DNA of 64,000 nt. Origin: Mucilaginibacter frigoritolerans. Lineage in GTDB: Bacteria > Bacteroidota > Bacteroidia > Sphingobacteriales > Sphingobacteriaceae. Each line of letters starts with the position of its first letter. Position 1 is the first letter of the stretch. The position numbers were made by a program, and so were the translations under genes. The notes under the pieces are model-generated. The model searched no databases and was not told where the DNA came from. It worked only from the letters and a program-made list of their open reading frames with translations. Of the stretch, positions 53,252-60,698 are shown piece by piece. Where the stretch lies: positions 62,001 through 126,000 of the forward strand of contig NZ_VLLI01000003.1 in assembly GCF_007830615.1 (NCBI RefSeq), given 5' to 3'.

Positions 53252-54451
53252 TTGAAAATACTTTTTTTAACTCATCGTGTCCCGTTTCCGCAAAATGGCG
53301 GCTATCCAATAGTGGTTTGTAATACTATAAGAGGGCTGGTAAATTTGGGACACGAAGTTTCGTTGGTGGCATTAAACGCAAAGAAATATCATCATGAAAA
53401 TAATGATGATGATAACGACCTGTTGTCCAAAATAAACTACCGGGCCTACGATATCAATATCAATGTATCAGTTTTTGAAGTGGCGGCCAACCTGTTCAGC
53501 AAAACATCATTCAATATTGATAAATATTACGATGCTGATTTTGAACGCCTGCTGGTGAGGGAGCTCAAAATTACCCAATATGATATTATTCAGTTCGAAG
53601 GGCTTTTTGTATCACTTTATCTTTCTGCTATCCGCAAAAACTCAAAAGCAAAACTCATTTACAGGCTCCATAATATTGAGAGCCAGATATGGCACCGGCT
53701 GTCACAGCAAAAATCTGATCCGTTTAAAAAATCATATCTTAAAATGCATGCTAAGCGGATAAAAAACTATGAGCTGCAACAGTTAAATAATTTTGATGCT
53801 ATTGCCGTGTTTACCGAGCAGGATAAAAGTACCCTAATGGAGTATGGCACCAAAATTCCGATTGAGATATTGCCGGTTGGCATAAACCTGGATCATTATC
53901 AGCCTGATTTTGAGAAAACAGAGTTCCCCAGTCTTTTCTTTTTAGGATCATTAGATTGGTTGCCTAATCGTGAAGGTATTGAATGGTTTCTGGAAAACTT
54001 TAAGCAGGATTTAATCGATGGTGAACTTCGTGTACGCTTTTATGTAGCCGGGAACGATATTCCAGAACGCTTTGATGATTACGATGTGATGGGCAAGATA
54101 TTTATACAAGGCGAGGTGGACGATGCGCTTGAGTTTGTGAACAGCAAAGCCATAATGATTGTTCCGCTGCTATCAAGCGGTGGTATGCGGGTTAAAATTG
54201 TGGAAGGTATGGCTATGCAGAAGTGCATTATTTCAACCTCGTTAGGTGCCGAGGGTATTAATTATAAAAACAGTGAAAACATATTGATAGCCAACAATGT
54301 GGATGAGTTTTACGAAGCCATAAAACTTTGCATTGCTGATGAAGATTATTGCAAAAGAGTTGGTCTCAATGCCCGGAAACTAATTGAGGAGCAGCACGAT
54401 GTGAATAAGGTTACAGAAAAACTGGTTGCATTTTATCAAACGCTTGTTTGA
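53252..54451 (+). CDS. Family 4 (GT-B) glycosyltransferase
   Basis: About 399 residues from TTG 53252 (MKILFLTHRVPFPQNGG in translation). The N-terminal Rossmann half has GGYPIVVCNTIRGLVNLGHE, and the C-terminal half has FFLGSLDWLPNREGIEWF and the donor-site Glu region MIVPLLSSGGMRVKIVEGMAM. It probably builds a surface polysaccharide or glycolipid. A longer frame from 53204 overlaps the promoter and is rejected. A large inverted repeat follows the stop. Confidence 0.88.
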   Translation: MKILFLTHRVPFPQNGGYPIVVCNTIRGLVNLGHEVSLVALNAKKYHHENNDDDNDLLSKINYRAYDININVSVFEVAANLFSKTSFNIDKYYDADFERLLVRELKITQYDIIQFEGLFVSLYLSAIRKNSKAKLIYRLHNIESQIWHRLSQQKSDPFKKSYLKMHAKRIKNYELQQLNNFDAIAVFTEQDKSTLMEYGTKIPIEILPVGINLDHYQPDFEKTEFPSLFFLGSLDWLPNREGIEWFLENFKQDLIDGELRVRFYVAGNDIPERFDDYDVMGKIFIQGEVDDALEFVNSKAIMIVPLLSSGGMRVKIVEGMAMQKCIISTSLGAEGINYKNSENILIANNVDEFYEAIKLCIADEDYCKRVGLNARKLIEEQHDVNKVTEKLVAFYQTLV

Positions 54452-54564
54452 TTTACGATTTCAGATTTACGAATTACGATTGGTTATTGAAAATATATTG
54501 ACTTACGATTAATTGAATTGAGGTTTTCCATACATCGTAAATCTAAAATCGTAATTCGTAAATC
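54450..54564. repeat. Large inverted repeat between GT4 and gcvT
   Basis: GATTTACGAATTACGATT (54464-54481) and AATCGTAATTCGTAAATC (54547-54564) are perfect 18-bp complements. Both arms are extended by further GATTTACGATT-type words, giving arms of about 32 bp with block swaps. The fold could end GT4 transcription or be a mobile palindromic element. Confidence 0.7.
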
Positions 54565-54579
54565 AGCAAATGATTTTAT

Positions 54580-54587
54580 TACTTTTG
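54580..54587 (+). promoter_or_regulatory. -7 element of gcvT
   Basis: TACTTTTG, an exact TAnnTTTG match, 17 bp before the gcvT ATG. Confidence 0.5.
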
Positions 54588-54604
54588 CGGCCTAATAATT
54601 TGTA

Positions 54605-55684
54605 ATGAAGAATACTGCTTTAACCGAAGTTCATATTAAAGAAGGTGCCAAAATGGTTCCTTTTGCTGGTTATAATATGCCTGTTCAATATGCAGGGATC
54701 AATGCCGAACACGAAACCGTGCGCAATGGTGTGGGTGTGTTTGATGTGAGCCACATGGGCGAATTTATTTTAAAAGGCGAAAAAGCCCTTGATTTGATTC
54801 AGCAGGTTACCAGTAACGATGCATCCAAATTATACGACGGTAAAGTACAATACTCATGCCTGCCTAATAAAGATGGTGGTATAGTTGACGATTTGTTGGT
54901 TTATCGTATAGACGAAAAAACTTATATGCTGGTGGTTAATGCCTCCAACATTGAAAAAGACTGGAACTGGATTTCTGGCTTTAATACTTTCGGTGTTGAT
55001 ATGAAAGATATTTCAGATCGCACTTCTTTATTGGCTATTCAAGGTCCGAAAGCGGCTGAAGCATTGCAAAGCCTTACCGAAATTGACCTGGCATCAATGG
55101 AATATTACTCCTTTAAAAAAGGAAAGTTTGCCGGGGTGGATAACGTTGTGGTATCTGCTACAGGATATACAGGTGCAGGTGGCTTTGAGATTTACTTTGA
55201 AAACCAATATGCCGAACAAATATGGGAAGCTATTTTTAAAGCTGGTGCTCCTTTCGGTATAAAACCAATAGGCTTAGGTGCCCGTGATACCTTGCGTTTG
55301 GAAATGGGCTTTTGTTTGTACGGAAATGATATTGACGATACCACTTCACCACTGGAAGCAGGTTTGGGCTGGGTAACTAAGTTCAGCAAAGAATTTACCA
55401 ACTCTGCTGCCCTGCAACAACAAAAACAGGATGGTGTAAAACGCAAGCTGGTAGGTTTTGAAATGATTGACAGAGGTATCCCCCGCCACGATTATCCAAT
55501 TGTTGATGCCGATGGCAATGTAATAGGTAAGGTAACTTCGGGCACCCAATCACCATCATTGCAAAAAGCAATTGGCATGGGTTATGTAAAAACCGAATTC
55601 GCCAAAGAGAGCACTGAAATATTCATCAGCATCCGCGATAATAAAATTAAAGCAAAAGTGGTAAAACCACCGTTTAATAAATAG
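54605..55684 (+). CDS. gcvT: Glycine cleavage system T-protein (aminomethyltransferase)
   Basis: A 359-residue protein that transfers the glycine methylene carbon to tetrahydrofolate. It has [22 protein letters not shown], the GDDLL-like [26 protein letters not shown] and the C-terminal [12 protein letters not shown]. Length and motifs match GcvT. No gcvH or gcvP adjoins it, as is common in Bacteroidetes. Confidence 0.95.
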   Translation: MKNTALTEVHIKEGAKMVPFAGYNMPVQYAGINAEHETVRNGVGVFDVSHMGEFILKGEKALDLIQQVTSNDASKLYDGKVQYSCLPNKDGGIVDDLLVYRIDEKTYMLVVNASNIEKDWNWISGFNTFGVDMKDISDRTSLLAIQGPKAAEALQSLTEIDLASMEYYSFKKGKFAGVDNVVVSATGYTGAGGFEIYFENQYAEQIWEAIFKAGAPFGIKPIGLGARDTLRLEMGFCLYGNDIDDTTSPLEAGLGWVTKFSKEFTNSAALQQQKQDGVKRKLVGFEMIDRGIPRHDYPIVDADGNVIGKVTSGTQSPSLQKAIGMGYVKTEFAKESTEIFISIRDNKIKAKVVKPPFNK

Positions 55685-55698
55685 TTTATTGGTTCACC

Positions 55699-55780
55699 GG
55701 TTCATTAGTTTATTGGTATCTGCAATTTGATTAATGACCATGCGCACCAATTAACTAATGAACAACTGAACTAATGAACC
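55699..55780. repeat. Inverted repeat overlapping the comB start
   Basis: GGTTCATTAGTT (55699-55710) and AACTAATGAACC (55769-55780) are perfect complements, and AACTAATGAAC recurs at 55753-55763. The right arm contains the comB ATG (55774), so the first codons of comB come from the repeat, and the hairpin would hide its start. Confidence 0.6.
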
Positions 55781-56490
55781 AACTCAACGTTTGTCTATCA
55801 CCATCGTTAATTCCGCTTTATAATGTGGAGGATTATGTAGTGGTAATTATAGATATTTTCAGGGCCACTTCATCCATTTGCTACGGTATTGAAAACGGTG
55901 CCGAAGCCATAATTCCGGTATCGGAAGTGGAAGAATGTGCCGCTTACCGCGAAAAGGGACTTGACTATTTACTTGCTGCCGAACGCGATGGCAAGGTGGT
56001 TGACGGGTTTGACTTTGGTAATTCGCCGTTTTCCTATACTAAAGAAAAGGTGGCCGGTAAAACGGTTGTATTAACTACAACTAATGGCACCCATGCTCTA
56101 CACTTATCACGCAGTGCAAAAAAGATTGTTATCGGTTCATTTTTAAACCTTACTGCGCTGTGCAACTGGTTAAAAACGCAAAACGACAATATCTTACTGG
56201 TTTGCGCTGGCTGGAAAAATAATTTTAATTTAGAGGACACTTTATTTGCCGGCGCCGTAGTTGACCAGCTTAAAGATTTTGAATTTAAGCTGGATGATGC
56301 CGCCATTGCCGCAAATGACCTTTTCCAAATAGGGAAACACGATATTGATCAATATCTCAAAAAAACATCGCACGGCGAACGCCTTAAAAAACTGGGCATT
56401 GAAAAAGACATTGAATTTTGTTTGCAGGTTGATTTAACAACTGCTATCCCGGTATTAACGGGCGAAAAATTAGTGAAGCTTATTTCATAA
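55774..56490 (+). CDS. comB: 2-phosphosulfolactate phosphatase family protein
   Basis: A 238-residue member of the ComB family (PF04029). Motifs are VVIIDIFRATSSI, AERDGKVVDGFDFGNSP and TTTNGTHAL, with a late Asp/His region (DAAIAANDLF). The archaeal enzyme makes sulfolactate in coenzyme M synthesis; bacteria have no coenzyme M in most cases, so the product here may feed sulfolactate or cysteate pools. No comA or comC is near. Confidence 0.88.
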   Translation: MNQLNVCLSPSLIPLYNVEDYVVVIIDIFRATSSICYGIENGAEAIIPVSEVEECAAYREKGLDYLLAAERDGKVVDGFDFGNSPFSYTKEKVAGKTVVLTTTNGTHALHLSRSAKKIVIGSFLNLTALCNWLKTQNDNILLVCAGWKNNFNLEDTLFAGAVVDQLKDFEFKLDDAAIAANDLFQIGKHDIDQYLKKTSHGERLKKLGIEKDIEFCLQVDLTTAIPVLTGEKLVKLIS

Positions 56491-56500
56491 AAGCTACTGT

Positions 56501-56541
56501 ACCAGGTGTGCCACGTGTACCTGGTGGCACAGACACACCTG
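56501..56541. repeat. Compound palindrome between comB and the mazG-like gene
   Basis: CAGGTGT (56503-56509) pairs with ACACCTG (56535-56541), ACCAGGT (56501-56507) with ACCTGGT (56519-56525), and GTGCCAC (56508-56514) with GTGGCAC (56524-56530). The stretch can fold several ways. It lies between convergent genes and lacks a T-tract. Confidence 0.5.
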
Positions 56542-56583
56542 ATAAAAGATAACCGTTCACGCGTTAATTTTTGAACACCTGTA

Positions 56584-56910
56584 TTACTTCAGCTTTTCAT
56601 TATTTTTATGCCTGTCAGCATCGCGGATACTTTTCTTTTGCATGTTCTTTTCCAGTGCATCAGTCAAATCAATACCCGTTTGGTTGGCTAAACATATCAG
56701 CACAAAAAGCACATCGGCCATTTCATCCGCCAGGTTCACTTCCGTATCTGATTTTTTGAACGATTGCTCGCCATACTGCCGCGCCATTATGCGGGCCACC
56801 TCCCCTACTTCTTCCATTAAAATGGCAGTGTTGGTCAGTTCATTAAAATATCTTATACCAGTCGTGGTAATCCATTTATCAACCAGTTGCTGAGCTTCCT
56901 TAATTTTCAT
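56584..56910 (-). CDS. MazG-like nucleotide pyrophosphohydrolase
   Basis: A 108-residue all-alpha NTP-PPase. The metal-binding pattern is EEVGEVARI (about 33-41) and LADEMADVLFVL. It hydrolyses nucleoside triphosphates to monophosphate and pyrophosphate; the preferred nucleotide is unknown. It lies 6 bp after dtd on the same strand, so both quality-control genes are probably co-transcribed. Confidence 0.88.
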   Translation of the reverse strand: MKIKEAQQLVDKWITTTGIRYFNELTNTAILMEEVGEVARIMARQYGEQSFKKSDTEVNLADEMADVLFVLICLANQTGIDLTDALEKNMQKKSIRDADRHKNNEKLK

Positions 56911-56916
56911 AAAGTT

Positions 56917-57375
56917 TTAATGATTATCCCTGTCTTTTGTATCCATTATAATTGTCACCGGTCCGTCGTTCGTCAAGGCAATCTTCATATCGGCACCAAA
57001 AATACCGGTTTCAGTCTTTTTACCGGTTAAACTTTCCAAAGCACCTATCATTTGCTCGTATAGCGGGATCGCCTTATCCGGCTTAGCCGCCCGAAGAAAT
57101 GATGGCCTGTTTCCTTTTTTGGTTTGGGCAAACAGGGTGAATTGTGAGATCAGCAAAATGCCCCCATCAATATCAGCAAGCGCTTTATTCATTAGCCCAT
57201 TTTCATCACCAAACACGCGCATTCCAGTTATTTTTTGCGCCAGCCATTGCACATCCTCTGTAGTATCGGCATCTTCAATACCCAAAAGAACCAAGAAGCC
57301 AGATTCTATTGCTCCAGTTATTTTACCTTCAACCGTACAGTTTGCTGCCAAAACACGTTGTATTACTGCCCTCAT
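56917..57375 (-). CDS. dtd: D-aminoacyl-tRNA deacylase
   Basis: A 152-residue enzyme that removes D-amino acids from tRNA. It opens MRAVIQRVLAANCTVEG and has the two key loops SQFTLFAQ and NDGPVT (the Gly-cisPro motif). It starts at ATG 57375. The first gene of a two-gene unit with mazG-like. Confidence 0.95.
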   Translation of the reverse strand: MRAVIQRVLAANCTVEGKITGAIESGFLVLLGIEDADTTEDVQWLAQKITGMRVFGDENGLMNKALADIDGGILLISQFTLFAQTKKGNRPSFLRAAKPDKAIPLYEQMIGALESLTGKKTETGIFGADMKIALTNDGPVTIIMDTKDRDNH

Positions 57376-57530
57376 ACGTGTATATTATATTAAAAATTCA
57401 GGGAACAATATACATTCAGATTTAGAAGTTTCCACCACTTTGAAAATCTTTTTGAACAACAAAAGTCATATTACCTACAGATTTGATATACTAAATTAAA
57501 TCTGGTTTAAAATTCCGCTCAAAAACAATT

Positions 57531-57543
57531 AGTTTCGCAAACT
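57531..57543 (+). promoter_or_regulatory. Candidate operator before the Cys/Met PLP gene
   Basis: AGTTT-CGC-AAACT is a perfect inverted repeat 20 bp before the start codon, in the position of the promoter core. The binding protein is unknown. Confidence 0.3.
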
Positions 57544-57562
57544 ATTTGTTTTAAATATCAAC

Positions 57563-58798
57563 ATGACTACTAAAAGAGGCTTCACAACTACCCTGCTACA
57601 TTCTGACCGCTTAGGTAAACCAGAGCACGGCGCATTACATCAACCAATCCATACAGCGGTTACTTGGGGTTATGATGATGTACAGGACCTGGTTGATATT
57701 TTCCAGAACAAGAAAAAAGGCTACGCTTATTCCCGCCAGGGAAATCCAACCGTTTCGGCTTTGGAAAGTAAGGTAACGCAAATGGAAAATGGAATATCGA
57801 CCATTGCCTTTTCTACCGGGATGGCAGCAATTTCGGCCACCATATTGGCATTAATTAAGCATGGCGATCATATATTGGCCAGTTCATACCTGTTTGGCAA
57901 TACCCGCAGTGTATTCCAATCTTTTATGGATATGGGGCTGGATATTACTTTTGTAGATGCTACCTCAATAGATAATGTAAAAAACGAAATAAAACCCAGC
58001 ACCAAACTAATTTTTGTTGAAACGATTGCCAACCCTGCTACACAAATAGTAGAGCTGGAAAAAATAGGCGACCTGTGCCAGGAAAAAGGCATCATTTACA
58101 TGGTAGACAACACCATGACTTCGCCATATTTATTTAACCCGGTAAATGTAAAGGCAACTTTGGTAATTAACTCGCTTACTAAATACATAGGCGGTCATGG
58201 TAATGCTTTAGGCGGCAGTGTTACTGATACCGGCTTATTCAACTGGACGAACTTCCCTAATATTTTTGAAGGATTTAAAACACAGGTAAAACCCGAAGTT
58301 TTGGGCATGACACAGATACGCAAAAAAGGGTTACGCGATGCAGGTGGTACTTTATCTCCTGAGGCTGCTCATTCTTTATCAGTAGGATCAGAAACCCTGG
58401 CACTACGTATGGAAAGAGCTTGTAATAATGCTTTTGCACTGGCTACTTTCTTTAATAGCCACCCAATGATTAAAAAAGTATATTACCCTGGATTAGAATC
58501 GCATCCGCAACATGCAATGGCTGGTAAACTCTTCCTGAAATATGGTGGATTGATGAGTATTGAGCTGGATGAAAGCATTGATCTTTTTGCCTTTTTAAAT
58601 AAACTAAAACTGGTAGTAAAATCGAGCAACCTGGGCGATACCCGCACACTTGCTATCCCTGTAGCACATACCATCTTCAATGAACTCGGTGCCGAGAAAA
58701 GAGCGGAAATGGGTATTTCTGATTCGATGATCCGTTTATCAATTGGCATTGAGGATATTGACGATTTGCTGCAGGATTTTAAAGTAGCGCTAGGATAG
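57563..58798 (+). CDS. Cys/Met-metabolism PLP-dependent enzyme (cystathionine gamma-synthase family)
   Basis: A 411-residue fold-type I enzyme. PLP-site features are STGMAAISAT (84-93), the Asp of VDNTMTSPY (D182) and the Schiff-base Lys K207 in NSLTKYIGGHG. Candidates are O-acylhomoserine sulfhydrylase, cystathionine gamma-synthase/lyase or methionine gamma-lyase; I cannot separate these by eye. The nearby thrA supplies homoserine. Confidence 0.88.
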   Translation: MTTKRGFTTTLLHSDRLGKPEHGALHQPIHTAVTWGYDDVQDLVDIFQNKKKGYAYSRQGNPTVSALESKVTQMENGISTIAFSTGMAAISATILALIKHGDHILASSYLFGNTRSVFQSFMDMGLDITFVDATSIDNVKNEIKPSTKLIFVETIANPATQIVELEKIGDLCQEKGIIYMVDNTMTSPYLFNPVNVKATLVINSLTKYIGGHGNALGGSVTDTGLFNWTNFPNIFEGFKTQVKPEVLGMTQIRKKGLRDAGGTLSPEAAHSLSVGSETLALRMERACNNAFALATFFNSHPMIKKVYYPGLESHPQHAMAGKLFLKYGGLMSIELDESIDLFAFLNKLKLVVKSSNLGDTRTLAIPVAHTIFNELGAEKRAEMGISDSMIRLSIGIEDIDDLLQDFKVALG

Positions 58799-58807
58799 TG
58801 AGTAGTA

Positions 58808-58878
58808 GTGATTGGAGAGTGGTGATTAGAGATTAGTACTTGTAGTCACTAAAAAATTAACACCTAATCTCCAATCAC
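58808..58878. repeat. Inverted repeat between the PLP enzyme gene and rsgA
   Basis: GTGATTGGAGA (58808-58818) and TCTCCAATCAC (58868-58878) are perfect complements. Similar words (GGTTGGAGATTAGAGATCAG) follow recJ at 16755-16775, so this is another copy of a family. Confidence 0.55.
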
Positions 58879-58897
58879 TAACCTTCTAATTAACTAA

Positions 58898-59818
58898 TTA
58901 CGCCCTCGTATCATTCCCATTATAAATGCTCAGATAGCTTTCATAGCGGGATAGTTCTATTTCGCCATCTTCCAGCGCAGCTAAAACAGCACAGCCCGGT
59001 TCGTTAATGTGACGGCAGTTATGGAAACGGCAATCGTGCATGCGTTCGCGCATTTCGGGGAAGAAATGACTTAGCTCCTGTTTTTCTATGTCAATTACGC
59101 CCAATTCGCGGATGCCGGGAGTATCAATAATAAATCCACCGTGTGGCAATTCAAACATTTCGGCAAAGGTAGTGGTGTGCATCCCCTTATCGCTCCAGTC
59201 AGATACCTGGTGAGTACGCAGATCCAGATCGGGCAATAAAACATTAATCAAGCTCGACTTGCCCACCCCCGAATGGCCCGAAAATAGGGTCACTTTATCT
59301 TTTATCAGTTCCTGCACCTGTTCAATATTGGTACCCTCAAGCGCCGAAACTTCATAACAGGGATAACCAACCTTTTCATAAATGGCTTTATAGTCGGCCA
59401 AAACTTCCAGGCCTTCGTCACTGAACAAATCGAGCTTATTAAAAATTAACCTGGCAGGAATATCGTAAGCTTCGGCAGTTACCAAAAAACGGTCAATAAA
59501 TCCTAAGGACGTACGCGGCGATGCTAATGTAACCACCAGTATAGCTTGATCAAGGTTGGCCGCTATAATTTGCCCTTGTTTTGATAGGTTGATGGATTTA
59601 CGGATGATGTAGTTTCTGCGTTGATGCAGATTGGTAATCACACCTGTTTCCTGATCAGGCTCCATCTCAAAATCAACCACATCGCCCACAGCTAAAGGAT
59701 TGGTAGTGGTAATTCCTTTGATACGGAACTTCCCTTTTATACGGCAATCGGTTTTCTGCCCATCGGGAGATTGTACCTGGTACCAGCTGCCTGTTGATTT
59801 AATGATTAGTCCCTGCAT
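58898..59818 (-). CDS. rsgA: Ribosome small-subunit-dependent GTPase A
   Basis: About 306 residues from ATG 59818 (MQGLIIKSTGSWYQV). An N-terminal OB domain is followed by a circularly permuted GTPase (FNKLDLF as G4, then G1 GHSGVGKSS, then DTPGIREL) and a C-terminal zinc site (CRFHNCRHINEPGC). It helps mature the 30S subunit. The TTG nine bases upstream is less likely. Confidence 0.95.
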   Translation of the reverse strand: MQGLIIKSTGSWYQVQSPDGQKTDCRIKGKFRIKGITTTNPLAVGDVVDFEMEPDQETGVITNLHQRRNYIIRKSINLSKQGQIIAANLDQAILVVTLASPRTSLGFIDRFLVTAEAYDIPARLIFNKLDLFSDEGLEVLADYKAIYEKVGYPCYEVSALEGTNIEQVQELIKDKVTLFSGHSGVGKSSLINVLLPDLDLRTHQVSDWSDKGMHTTTFAEMFELPHGGFIIDTPGIRELGVIDIEKQELSHFFPEMRERMHDCRFHNCRHINEPGCAVLAALEDGEIELSRYESYLSIYNGNDTRA

Positions 59819-59857
59819 ATTAAACAAGCATCAAAAGTAATCAAATTACACAGCTTA

Positions 59858-60445
59858 TTAATTTGTCATTGCCGTATTTAGCGATGCGATACATGCCTGT
59901 ATGGCATCATCAGTACATTTTAAATACTCCCTTACCTTTTTTCTACCATAGTTAATTGAAGGTCCAAAGCCCATGTGCTTTTGTTTGTACAAACCAATTA
60001 AGTAATCGGGACTGTTTTGATAAACAATCACTCTTCTAAAAAACTGATTTTTCGGCATAAAGTAGGTGTCGAATATTTTGTAAGTGTAGTTCCCATCATT
60101 ACAGTTAATTTTAAGGGTAATGATTAAATAAAAATCATATTTAACTAAAGCTAACGAAGTTGTAGCAATACGAAACTCAAGAACTCCCTGACTTAAAACA
60201 CTGCTCGACACATCCTTATCTTTTGACAATGTATCAACCTGATGATATTTAAAATAACCTGCGAACCATTTTTTTGCTGTACTATCCAATGTTGCTTTAT
60301 TTCTACCTTTTACACTAATACTATCAGAATAAGTTAGTTTACCGTTAACTACAGGCAAACTGTTCACTAAAGAATCCTTATCCTTTTGTGCCGATGCAGC
60401 AATCGACACTAACAAAAACATTAAACAGAGAAGCCATTTATTCAT
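59858..60445 (-). CDS. Exported DUF4468-domain protein
   Basis: About 195 residues from ATG 60445 (MNKWLLCLMFLLVSIAASAQ, a clean signal peptide). The mature part matches the Bacteroidetes DUF4468 domain with TBP-like fold (LEFRIATTSLALVKYDFYLI, then YKIFDTYFMP). It is divergent from the threonine operon. Function unknown. Confidence 0.82.
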   Translation of the reverse strand: MNKWLLCLMFLLVSIAASAQKDKDSLVNSLPVVNGKLTYSDSISVKGRNKATLDSTAKKWFAGYFKYHQVDTLSKDKDVSSSVLSQGVLEFRIATTSLALVKYDFYLIITLKINCNDGNYTYKIFDTYFMPKNQFFRRVIVYQNSPDYLIGLYKQKHMGFGPSINYGRKKVREYLKCTDDAIQACIASLNTAMTN

Positions 60446-60507
60446 ATGGGATGAAAGTATATAAAAACCGCTGAATATTTTATTTTTATACAAAATCAAA
60501 ATATCTC

Positions 60508-60538
60508 TTGCTTATTAAAAAATATTCTACTTACTTTA
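60508..60538 (+). promoter_or_regulatory. Promoter of the threonine operon
   Basis: TTG at 60508-60510, a 20-bp spacer, then TTACTTTA at 60531-60538, a 6-of-8 match to TAnnTTTG (compare TTACTTTG in the creD locus). The predicted start near 60545 lies just before the leader peptide ATG. Confidence 0.45.
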
Positions 60539-60550
60539 CAGACATAATAT

Positions 60551-60616
60551 ATGACAATTAACCAAACATCAACAACAACTATTACCACCACCGGGATAAA
60601 ACACGGAGGAAGATAG
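60551..60616 (+). CDS. thrL: Threonine operon leader peptide
   Basis: A 21-codon ORF reading MTINQTSTTTITTTG and then IKHGGR. It has 8 Thr and 3 Ile codons, the same logic as the E. coli thr leader peptide. The last codons, GGA GGA AGA, contain GGAGGAAG (60605-60612), which can pair with CTTCCTCC (60655-60662) in the terminator. A ribosome stalled for lack of charged Thr- or Ile-tRNA would leave that segment free and block the terminator; one that reaches the stop would cover it and allow termination. Confidence 0.85.
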   Translation: MTINQTSTTTITTTGIKHGGR

Positions 60617-60647
60617 TCGTATGGTGTAAAACATAACAAAACCAAAC

Positions 60648-60690
60648 AAACGCCTTCCTCCACAAAGAGGAAGGCGTTTTTGTTTTATTT
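60648..60690 (+). terminator. Attenuator terminator before thrA
   Basis: A perfect 13-bp stem, AAACGCCTTCCTC (60648-60660) / GAGGAAGGCGTTT (60667-60679), with loop CACAAA, followed by TTGTTTTATTT. thrA starts 9 bp later, so nothing else can be its target. The left arm includes the bases complementary to the end of the leader ORF. Confidence 0.9.
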
Positions 60691-60698
60691 AAACAATA

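Noticed and set aside
57376..57562. SAM riboswitch upstream of the Cys/Met PLP gene
   Set aside because: No stem pattern or conserved core of SAM-I or SAM-II types could be recognised in the 187-bp spacer; only a small palindrome near the start was found.
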